Assembly: GCA_905236785.1 (NCBI GenBank)
Contig: CAJOQC010000025.1
Coordinates: 1 to 5,276, forward strand
Source: an uncultured Selenomonadaceae bacterium
GTDB taxonomy: Bacteria; Bacillota; Negativicutes; Selenomonadales; Selenomonadaceae
Direction: 5' to 3'
DNA length: 5,276 nucleotides
Shown piece by piece: positions 1 through 5,063 of the stretch. Position numbers and translations under genes: made by a program. The notes under the pieces are model-generated. The model was not told where the DNA came from, ran no database searches, and saw nothing but the letters and a program-made list of their open reading frames with translations. Numbering within the stretch: the stretch's first letter is position 1; every line of letters starts with the position of its first letter.

Positions 1-340
1 AATGAACGCAGTTCCCGATACGGTAAAGGAGGTAACGGCTACTATCGATTGGGAAAACAACGAAATTGATGGCTATATATTCCACCAAGCAAAGGAACTA
101 ATTATCAGAAGCTTGGGTAACAAGATGCGTTTGCCGTCGGAAAAACTTTTTCGAAGTGCCAACGTATACGGTAATACGGGTAGTGCATCTATACCGCTAA
201 CTTTATGCCATTGTGCAAAATCCCTAGATACGGCATTATGGAAGAATGTCATAATGAGCGGCTTCGGTAGCGGTCTTTCATGTTGTACAGCGGCGTTGTC
301 ATTAGACACAACACATTTTAGCGTAATCAGAGAAATATAA
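1..340 (+). CDS. 3-oxoacyl-ACP synthase III (FabH-like), C-terminal part
   Basis: This is the C-terminal third of a thiolase-fold condensing enzyme of the KAS III family; the gene begins upstream of the window, so the ATG at 2 is probably internal. Two of the three catalytic residues are visible: the His of the 'FHQA' motif (residue 28 counted from that ATG) and the Asn of 'YGNTGSASIP' (residue 58). They are 30 residues apart, as in E. coli FabH (His244/Asn274). The family's C-terminal glycine-rich strand is seen as 'GFGSGLS'. The catalytic Cys would lie upstream. Family role: decarboxylative condensation of an acyl-CoA with malonyl-ACP to start an acyl chain. It sits 23 nt before an ACP gene and shortly before an SDR reductase, so I infer a dedicated glycan-linked acyl pathway rather than housekeeping fatty-acid synthesis. 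Glycine codons here are mostly GGT, whereas the following genes favour GGC; the sample is small. Confidence 0.88.
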   Translation, partial: MNAVPDTVKEVTATIDWENNEIDGYIFHQAKELIIRSLGNKMRLPSEKLFRSANVYGNTGSASIPLTLCHCAKSLDTALWKNVIMSGFGSGLSCCTAALSLDTTHFSVIREI

Positions 341-348
341 ACGGTAGT

Positions 349-354
349 AGGGAG
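349..354 (+). promoter_or_regulatory. Ribosome binding site of the ACP gene
   Basis: AGGGAG lies 9 nt before the ATG at 364 and supports that start. It falls in the 23-nt gap after the ketosynthase stop, and I see no promoter or terminator there. The two genes therefore probably share one transcript. Confidence 0.6.
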
Positions 355-363
355 TAGTATTAT

Positions 364-660
364 ATGAAAGGCATACAAGATGTTATCACCGAACAAATAC
401 AATCCTACAACGAAGTTGCCGACGAAAAAATCGATACGGCAAACGGCGAGGAAAGCGTTATATACGGCAAGGGCAGCCCTCTTGATTCGGTCGGTTTCGT
501 CAGCCTTATGCTCGATATTGAGCAAGCCGTCGCCGACGAATTGAACATTGATATAACTTTGGTTGATGCTCGGGCTATGTCGCAAAAGCACAGCCCTTTT
601 CGCACGATAAAGAGTTTGGCGGAATATATCGGCAAATTGTCGGAGCAAGGCGATGAGTGA
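364..660 (+). CDS. Acyl carrier protein (dedicated, 98 aa)
   Basis: Small acidic four-helix carrier protein. The phosphopantetheine attachment site is 'PLDSVGF', with Ser42 as the modified residue at the start of helix II, followed by 'VSLMLDIEQAV', which fits the amphipathic recognition helix. The C-terminal segment 'FRTIKSLAEYI' (79-89) is the usual final ACP helix. At 98 residues it is longer than fatty-acid AcpP (about 78). The extra length comes from an N-terminal extension and a loop (about residues 66-79) before the last helix, typical of specialised ACPs in secondary or glycan clusters. It would carry the chain built by the upstream ketosynthase, reduced by the next gene and probably donated by the LpxD-like transferase. 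Its end overlaps the SDR gene by 8 nt, implying translational coupling. The carrier assignment is firm; the acyl cargo is inferred. Confidence 0.9.
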   Translation: MKGIQDVITEQIQSYNEVADEKIDTANGEESVIYGKGSPLDSVGFVSLMLDIEQAVADELNIDITLVDARAMSQKHSPFRTIKSLAEYIGKLSEQGDE

Positions 661-1363
661 GCGGATAATTCTCATCACCGGCACACGCAAAGGCATAGGC
701 GAGGCTTTGGCAAAATATTATTTGAGTAAAGGCGATATTGTTATAGGTTGCAGTCGCTCGGAAATTGAGTGGTCGAAAAACGGCGCATTTGAAAATTATC
801 GGCATTTTTTGACCGATGTAAGCGACGAAAAAGCGGCGAAGGAAATTTTTTCCTTTATACGCAAGAAGTACGGCAAACTTGACGCGCTTATCAATAACGC
901 CGGACGCGCCTCCATGAATCATTCGCTCCTAACGCCTATTGATACCATGCGGGACGTGTTCAACACCAACACCGTGGGGACATTTCTTTTTTGCCGCGAA
1001 GCCGTAAAACTTATGCGTAAAGAGAAAAACGGTCGCATTGTGAATTTTTCAACGGTGGCCGTACCCCTTAAACTGGACGGAGAGGCGGTGTATGCAGCAT
1101 CGAAGGCGGCTGTGGTGTCCTTGACCCAAGTCTTGGCGAAGGAATTTGCCGAGTTCGGCGTTACCGTCAACGCTGTTGGTCCCGTGCCGATAAAGACCGA
1201 TTTAATCCGCGGCGTACCCGAGGACAAAATTAAACGATTGCTGGACAGGCAAGCCATTCGCCGCTACGGAACGCCCGAAGATGTTATCAATGTGATTGAT
1301 TTCTTTTTGAAACCCGAAAGTGATTTTATAACCGGACAGGTTATTTATCTCGGAGGCGTGTAA
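653..1363 (+). CDS. SDR-family oxidoreductase, FabG-like 3-oxoacyl-ACP reductase
   Basis: Classical short-chain dehydrogenase/reductase of 236 residues, normal length for the family. Visible are the Rossmann nucleotide-binding motif TGTRKGIG (residues 9-16), the structural NNAG (81-84), Asn106 in 'NTNTVG', catalytic Ser133 in 'NFSTVAV', and the YxxxK pair Tyr147/Lys151 in 'YAASKAA'. The C-terminus 'ITGQVIYLGGV' matches the usual SDR ending. The complete catalytic tetrad argues for an active NAD(P)H-dependent enzyme. The ATG at 653 lies inside the end of the ACP gene, with GGAG 7 nt upstream, so the two genes overlap by 8 nt. With ACP and KAS III next to it, the likely reaction is 3-oxoacyl-ACP to 3-hydroxyacyl-ACP. 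SDRs are broad in substrate, so reduction of a keto-sugar cannot be excluded from sequence alone. Confidence 0.88.
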   Translation: MSERIILITGTRKGIGEALAKYYLSKGDIVIGCSRSEIEWSKNGAFENYRHFLTDVSDEKAAKEIFSFIRKKYGKLDALINNAGRASMNHSLLTPIDTMRDVFNTNTVGTFLFCREAVKLMRKEKNGRIVNFSTVAVPLKLDGEAVYAASKAAVVSLTQVLAKEFAEFGVTVNAVGPVPIKTDLIRGVPEDKIKRLLDRQAIRRYGTPEDVINVIDFFLKPESDFITGQVIYLGGV

Positions 1364-1365
1364 GA

Positions 1366-2709
1366 GTGTATATAGATTTTTTCTTGGAAAGATTCGCCAA
1401 AAATCCCGACAATACGGCAATGATATGGCGGGATAAAGAATATGCTTACCGTGATATTTTAAACTTTGTTGAAAATGACCAAAAAACTCTGAAACAAGCA
1501 ATATCTTCGTCAAAGGTTGTGGCGATAGAGGGGGATTTTTCTCCTCGCGCCGTATCGGTACTGCTGTCTCTTATCGAACTCGGTTGCACGGTCGTGCCTC
1601 TTACGGAGAGCGTCGCCCACAAAAAAGACGAGTTTAAGGAAATTGCCGAGGTTGAGTATGTTGTAAAAATTTCCGACGACGATGACTTTGTCGTTGAAAC
1701 CACCGGGCGAACGGCAACCCATGAAATGCTGACAAAATTAAAAGACGAAAATCACCCCGGGTTAATCTTGTTTTCGTCGGGTTCGACGGGCAAGAGCAAA
1801 GCCGCCGTTCATGATTTTTTGCCGCTCTTAAATAAATTCAAGGTCGAGCGAAAATGTATGCGCATGGTGACATTTTTGCTCTTCGATCATATAGGCGGCG
1901 TAAACACCCTTCTTTATGTTTTGTCGAACACGGGTTGCATTATTACCTTGCAGTCACGCCGTCCCGAATATGTTTGCGATATGATTGAAAAATATCATGC
2001 CGAAGTATTGCCCACCTCGCCGACATTTATAAATTTGCTCCTTATCAGCGAAGCCTACAAAAAATACGATTTATCGAGCCTAAAGATGATAACCTACGGA
2101 ACGGAGGCCATGCCGGAGGCGACGCTCAAGCGTTTGCACGAGCTTTTCCCCGATGTGCGGCTGTTGCAGACCTACGGTTTGTCGGAAATCGGCATCATGC
2201 GCTCCAAGTCCAAGTCCTCGGATTCGCTGTGGCTTAAAATCGGCGGCGAGGACTTTGCCACGCGAGTGGTTGACGGGATTTTGGAGATAAAGGCCAAGTC
2301 GGCCATGCTTGGTTACTTAAACGCTCCCAGCCCCTTTACGGCGGACGGTTGGTTTCACACCGGCGACGAGGTTTTGGTTGACGGCGAATACATGAAAATC
2401 TTGGGGCGGCAGTCCGAAATGATAAATGTGGGCGGGCAAAAAGTTTTCCCCGCCGAGGTTGAGGGCGTGTTACAAGAGATGGACGGCGTGGAAGATGTCA
2501 CCGTGTGCGGCGAGAAAAATCCCCTCACCGGGAATATCGTCGTGGCTAAGGTGAAACTATCGGACGGCGAAACGGCGGCGGCATTCAAAAAACGTATGCG
2601 GCTTTTTTGCAAAGACAAAATGGAATCATTTAAGATACCGCAAAAAGTCGTTTTGGTTGACCATACCATGTACGGAGAAAGATTCAAAAAACTGCGAAGG
2701 GAGGCGTAA
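1366..2709 (+). CDS. AMP-forming acyl-acid ligase (ANL superfamily), short form
   Basis: Acyl-adenylate-forming enzyme of 447 residues, shorter than the 500-600 usual for acyl-CoA synthetases, mainly through a trimmed N-terminal domain. Core motifs are present in order: the phosphate-binding loop 'LFSSGSTGKSK' (135-145), 'TYGLSE' (269-274), 'DGWFHTGDE' (327-335), the hinge region 'GRQSEMINVGGQKVFPAEVE' (347-366), and a C-terminal 'FKKLRRE' in which Lys441 aligns with the catalytic Lys of the 'GKxxRRE' motif. An active enzyme is therefore likely. It would activate a carboxylic acid with ATP and pass it to CoA or to the phosphopantetheine of the neighbouring ACP; which acceptor is used is not visible. 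The start is GTG at 1366, 2 nt after the SDR stop, with GGAG at 1352-1355. The next gene follows after 2 nt, so it is firmly within the operon. Confidence 0.88.
   Translation: MYIDFFLERFAKNPDNTAMIWRDKEYAYRDILNFVENDQKTLKQAISSSKVVAIEGDFSPRAVSVLLSLIELGCTVVPLTESVAHKKDEFKEIAEVEYVVKISDDDDFVVETTGRTATHEMLTKLKDENHPGLILFSSGSTGKSKAAVHDFLPLLNKFKVERKCMRMVTFLLFDHIGGVNTLLYVLSNTGCIITLQSRRPEYVCDMIEKYHAEVLPTSPTFINLLLISEAYKKYDLSSLKMITYGTEAMPEATLKRLHELFPDVRLLQTYGLSEIGIMRSKSKSSDSLWLKIGGEDFATRVVDGILEIKAKSAMLGYLNAPSPFTADGWFHTGDEVLVDGEYMKILGRQSEMINVGGQKVFPAEVEGVLQEMDGVEDVTVCGEKNPLTGNIVVAKVKLSDGETAAAFKKRMRLFCKDKMESFKIPQKVVLVDHTMYGERFKKLRREA
2697..2704 (+). promoter_or_regulatory. Ribosome binding site fixing a GTG start
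   Basis: AAGGGAGG lies inside the last codons of the ligase gene, 7 nt before the GTG at 2712. This strong site justifies GTG as the start of the LpxD-like gene and shows that the frameshifted gene is still set up to be translated. Confidence 0.7.
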
Positions 2710-2711
2710 CC

Positions 2712-3615
2712 GTGGAAAAAATTCTCATATCCGAGCTTTTGAAAAAATCTTCCGTGATTACGGAGAAACCCGTCTTGATTAACGAGCAGAGTTTTGATTA
2801 TTTTGCCCGCGCCACCACCGAGGTGAACGGCGCGAAGTGCATATTTGTCCAAAACAAAAAATATCTTTCGCAGATAACGGACAATGTAGCCATGGTTATT
2901 ACCACCAAAGAAATATTTGATTCGGCAAAAAACAAAACCGAAAACAATAATTTGGGATTTTGCCTTATTTCCGCCCCCCCCCCGAAATTTGTACTTTGAG
3001 CTTGTCAACGAGTACGAAACGGAATTATCCGAGCATAAAACGCCGAATGTATGGGGCGAAAATTGCCGTGTAGGGAAATTGGCGAGCGTTGCCGGGAATA
3101 ACGTCAATATCGGCAACAATGTTATTATCGAAGATTTCGTCCAAATAGGCGAAAATGTATCAATCGGGGACAATACGATTATTCGCGCCGGGGCGAAGAT
3201 AGGCGTTCAGGCGTTTAATATTTATCAATACAACGGGCAAAGCAAACAACTGTATCACGGCGGCAAAACGATTGTCGGGCAAAATGTGCTGGTCGGACAA
3301 AACACCGTAATCGAACAGGCTCTTTATCACTACGGAGTCACCGAAGTGCGGGATAATTGCGCCTTGGATGCCAATGTGCTTATAGGTCATAATTCTGCTT
3401 TGGAAGAAAATATCGAGGTCACGGCGGGAGCATGTATCGCCGGGTATGCGCGTATCGGCAAAAATTCCGTTATTCGCTTGGGCGCGCTAATCGGCAACGG
3501 CCTTACCGTTGGCGAAAACTCCCACATAGGCATGGGCAGCGTCGTCATGCGCGACGTAAAACCGAACAGCCGAACCATCGGCAACCCTGCGTGTGATTTG
3601 AAGAATCTCGAATAA
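2712..3615 (+). CDS. LpxD-like N-acyltransferase, frameshifted in a C10 tract (out of frame as given)
   Basis: Two adjacent reading frames make one protein. From GTG 2712 the first frame reads to TGA 2997-2999 (95 aa); its 'FDYFARATTEVNGAKCIFVQ' and 'KKYLSQ' segments match the N-terminal uridine-nucleotide-binding domain of LpxD. The second frame carries left-handed beta-helix hexapeptide repeats ('IGNNVIIEDFVQIGENVSIG' and on) and ends at TAA 3613-3615. Removing one C from the run 2974-2983 joins them into 300 residues reading 'LISAPPRNLYFELVNE' across the junction. LpxD's catalytic His is present in 'IGHN' (residue 226 of the joined protein, codon 3388-3390). LpxD transfers a 3-hydroxyacyl group from ACP to the amine of a UDP-amino sugar; here the ACP, SDR and KAS III neighbours suggest a secondary version for a surface sugar, since the usual lipid A neighbours (lpxA, fabZ) are absent. 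The break may be phase variation, a sequencing error or true decay; the intact remainder argues against decay. Confidence 0.85.
2974..2983 (+). repeat. Homopolymer tract C10 within the LpxD-like gene
   Basis: Ten consecutive C, at the junction between the N-terminal domain and the beta-helix. Frame arithmetic: nine C give the full 300-aa protein; ten (as here) stop at 2997-2999; eleven stop at the TAG at 3071-3073. Along with the G10 tract at 3784, it is far longer than any other G or C run I see in the window. Confidence 0.95.
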
Positions 3616-3659
3616 ATTTTTCTCCAAAACATTTTTGATTTTTCATGTTGCTTTGCTCA

Positions 3660-3694
3660 CGACGAAATATTTTCAGACGAAAATTATTTCGTCG
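3660..3694 (+). other. Leader hairpin with two competing pairings
   Basis: Positions 3660-3669 pair perfectly with 3685-3694 (10 bp). Inside, TTTTC 3670-3674 pairs with GAAAA 3679-3683 around the loop AGAC, leaving one bulged T at 3684. TTTT follows at 3696-3699, as in a weak intrinsic terminator. The sequence GACGAAA occurs twice (3661-3667 and 3676-3682), and either copy can pair with TTTCGTC at 3687-3693, so two mutually exclusive stems exist. It lies in the 102-nt gap after the LpxD-like gene and ends 6 nt before the AGGAGG of the next gene. I infer an attenuator, terminator or translational control structure. I could not find a convincing promoter in this gap. Confidence 0.5.
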
Positions 3695-3700
3695 GTTTTG

Positions 3701-3706
3701 AGGAGG
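3701..3706 (+). promoter_or_regulatory. Ribosome binding site before the WbpD-like gene
   Basis: AGGAGG is followed by two ATGs. The one at 3710 is only 3 nt away and opens a three-codon frame (Met-Lys-Lys-stop). The one at 3718 is 11 nt away and opens the acetyltransferase. The spacing to 3718 is long but workable, and only that frame encodes a protein. Confidence 0.65.
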
Positions 3707-3717
3707 CACATGAAAAA

Positions 3718-4296
3718 ATGAATATTCCCCAAACCGAATATTTTGCCCACCCAACCGCAGTCGTTGACGACGGCGCAAGCATTGGGGGGGGGGTAAGGAT
3801 ATGGCATTTTAGCCATATTTCCCCGACCGCGACAATAGGCAAAGACTGCAATATCGGGCAAAATGTTTTTGTGGCCGACCATGTAAAAATCGGCAACAAC
3901 GTAAAAATACAAAATAATGTCAGCGTGTACGAAGGCGTAGTCTTGGAAGATTATGTTTTTTGCGGGCCGAGCATGGTGTTCACCAATGTGCGGACGCCTC
4001 GCGTGGAATATCCGCGAAACACTTCCAAAGATTACCTCGTCACCACGGTGAGACACGGCGCAAGCATCGGGGCAAACGCCACCATTGTTTGCGGCGTCAC
4101 CGTCGGCCGCCATGCTTTCGTCGGCGCGGGGGCGGTGGTGACGAAAGATGTGCCGGACTACGCCATGGTCTACGGGAATCCCGCCAAGGTGCAGGGCTAT
4201 ATGTGCGCTTGCGGCGACACCGTGGTGAAATCTTCGACGGGTGACTTGTTGTGCGAGAGGTGCCATACGCATTTTCACATTCCGGGCGCTGATTAA
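3718..4296 (+). CDS. UDP-sugar N-acetyltransferase, WbpD/WlbB-like, with in-frame G10 tract
   Basis: Hexapeptide-repeat acyltransferase of 192 residues, the usual size for WbpD/WlbB. The family-typical 'IWHFSHI' (28-34) is followed by beta-helix repeats ('[21 protein letters not shown]', read in part), 'FTNVRTPR' (88-95) and the closing '[11 protein letters not shown]' (151-161). The tail has four cysteines spaced as a zinc ribbon (163, 165, 179, 182). Known family role: acetyl-CoA-dependent acetylation of the 3-amine of UDP-2-acetamido-3-amino-2,3-dideoxy-glucuronate, after the PLP aminotransferase that WbpE/WlbC provides; such an aminotransferase starts at 5064. Residues 23-25 are Gly-Gly-Gly encoded by three GGG codons from a ten-G run, in frame here. 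The start at 3718 overlaps the stop of a tiny Met-Lys-Lys frame. The family is secure; the exact substrate is inferred from the neighbours. Confidence 0.88.
   Translation: MNIPQTEYFAHPTAVVDDGASIGGGVRIWHFSHISPTATIGKDCNIGQNVFVADHVKIGNNVKIQNNVSVYEGVVLEDYVFCGPSMVFTNVRTPRVEYPRNTSKDYLVTTVRHGASIGANATIVCGVTVGRHAFVGAGAVVTKDVPDYAMVYGNPAKVQGYMCACGDTVVKSSTGDLLCERCHTHFHIPGAD
3784..3793 (+). repeat. Homopolymer tract G10 within the WbpD-like gene
   Basis: Ten consecutive G covering codons 23-25 and the first base of codon 26. Ten G leave the frame open. Nine G place TAA (3794-3796) directly after the third GGG. Eleven G give a TAG (3810-3812) six codons on. Slippage by one base in either direction therefore ends translation within about 30 residues of the start. 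Confidence 0.95.
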
Positions 4297-4322
4297 GTCA
4301 TAGTATTTTTTGCTCATGTTTC

Positions 4323-4358
4323 TTTGTTTATTGTCGGCAAAGGCTTGTCAATAACAAA
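4323..4358 (+). other. Inverted repeat in the leader of the formyltransferase gene
   Basis: In the 75-nt gap before the formyltransferase, 4328-4333 (TTATTG) pairs with 4349-4354 (CAATAA). After a bulged T at 4327, positions 4323-4326 pair with 4355-4358. A short inner stem (CAA 4338-4340 with TTG 4345-4347) closes the loop. The outer arm reaches the first base of the AGGAG ribosome binding site. It is AT-rich and has no U tract after it, so it is not a terminator. A modulating effect on translation is possible but unproven. I see no convincing promoter in this gap. Confidence 0.3.
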
Positions 4359-4362
4359 GGAG
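4358..4362 (+). promoter_or_regulatory. Ribosome binding site deciding the formyltransferase start
   Basis: AGGAG lies 9 nt before ATG 4372 and only 3 nt before ATG 4366. The spacing favours 4372, giving a protein beginning 'MINKIGLITYQ', where the beta-strand typical of a Rossmann-like formyltransferase N-terminus begins at once. A TTG-initiated extension from 4324 would put this site inside the gene and is unlikely. Confidence 0.65.
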
Positions 4363-4371
4363 AACATGGGC

Positions 4372-5058
4372 ATGATAAACAAAATCGGACTCATAACATA
4401 CCAAACGAATCATCTTAAAACCGAGCAAGTTTTTCGGCGATTGATAAAAAAATATCCGCCGGAAGTTTTTACCTTCTACGCCTTGCCCTTCGTCCAAAGA
4501 GCAAAACGAACCGTCCTGTTTCCCCACCGCCCGGAGCAATCCGCCGGCATGGACACGGCGAAATTGGCAAAAGAATACGGTGTGCGTTATGTAATATGCA
4601 AAAGCGACACGGATATTTCGGCGGGGGAAGATATTTATTTGATATTGGGCGCGGGTATTTTGTCGGCGGAGTGCGTGCGCGGGAAAAAGATACTCAACAT
4701 TCACCCCGGAGCGATACCCGTCTCCCGCGGGCTTGACGCTTTCAAGTGGGCGATTTACGACGGCGTACCCGCAGGCAACACCCTCCACTTCATAGATGCC
4801 GAAGTCGATGCGGGAGAAACGGTTGCGCTAAAGGCGACTCCCCTTTACGAAGACGACACGTTCGCCGATTTTGCCGCAAGGCATTATGCGCGGGAAATTG
4901 ATATGATGGCAAATTTTGAAGAGTATCTCGACAACCCCGTCAACGATTTGCCGAATCTACCCGTCGGCGAGCCGCGTATGCGAATGAAAACGGAGACGGA
5001 AAGGGAACTGCCGGAGATGTTTCGGCGGTATAAAGAGAAGTATGCGATTAAGGGATAG
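4372..5058 (+). CDS. Formyltransferase-family protein (probable sugar N-formyltransferase)
   Basis: A 228-residue protein of the formyltransferase fold shared by methionyl-tRNA formyltransferase and sugar N-formyltransferases. The catalytic set is visible: Asn109 and His111 in 'LNIHPG', a following Gly-containing loop 'VSRGLDAFKWAI' (117-128), and Asp146 in 'EVDAGE', equivalent to the Asp of 'GLDTGD' in the tRNA enzyme. 'LILGAGILS' (90-98) precedes them, as expected. It is much shorter than tRNA formyltransferase (about 310 residues) because the C-terminal tRNA-binding domain is missing, which fits a small-molecule substrate. The likely reaction is transfer of a formyl group from N10-formyl-tetrahydrofolate to the amine of a nucleotide-linked amino sugar; the sugar is not identifiable. 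It lies between WbpD-like and WbpE-like genes and ends 5 nt before the aminotransferase, so co-expression is expected. A hydrolase-type activity on the same fold is less likely. Confidence 0.8.
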   Translation: MINKIGLITYQTNHLKTEQVFRRLIKKYPPEVFTFYALPFVQRAKRTVLFPHRPEQSAGMDTAKLAKEYGVRYVICKSDTDISAGEDIYLILGAGILSAECVRGKKILNIHPGAIPVSRGLDAFKWAIYDGVPAGNTLHFIDAEVDAGETVALKATPLYEDDTFADFAARHYAREIDMMANFEEYLDNPVNDLPNLPVGEPRMRMKTETERELPEMFRRYKEKYAIKG

Positions 5059-5063
5059 GAAAA

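Noticed and set aside
73..696. 207-residue open frame on the minus strand
   Set aside because: It runs antisense across three well-supported genes and their junctions, with no ribosome binding site or recognisable domain; it is a shadow.
2355..3173. 272-residue open frame on the minus strand
   Set aside because: It is antisense to the end of the ligase and the start of the LpxD-like gene, crosses their boundary, and shows no recognisable motif.
2917..3615. Separate gene for a stand-alone hexapeptide transferase starting at TTG 2917
   Set aside because: The first 20 or so residues are basic, low-complexity and match no transferase start, and there is no ribosome binding site. The frame joins the upstream LpxD N-terminal domain precisely at the C tract, so it is one gene.
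3635..3673. Promoter before the WbpD-like gene (TTGATT or TTGCTT with TATTTT)
   Set aside because: TTGCTT to TATTTT are only 14 nt apart, and TTGATT has no -10 box at 17 nt; the AT-richness alone explains these hits.
3090..3930. Recurring ATCGGCAA-type DNA words in the two acyltransferase genes
   Set aside because: They encode the Ile-Gly-x-Asn steps of the hexapeptide beta-helix and reflect protein repeats, not a DNA element.
3960..4244. 94-residue Arg/His-rich frame inside the WbpD-like gene
   Set aside because: Its composition is an out-of-frame reading of GC-rich acetyltransferase codons, with no start signal.
3652..4318. Shared TTGCTCA word in both intergenic gaps as a regulatory repeat
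   Set aside because: Seven matching bases in two AT-rich gaps, with unlike flanks, is expected by chance.
4324..4371. N-terminal extension of the formyltransferase from TTG 4324
   Set aside because: The extension would contain the gene's own AGGAG site, and formyltransferase homology begins at the Met encoded at 4372.
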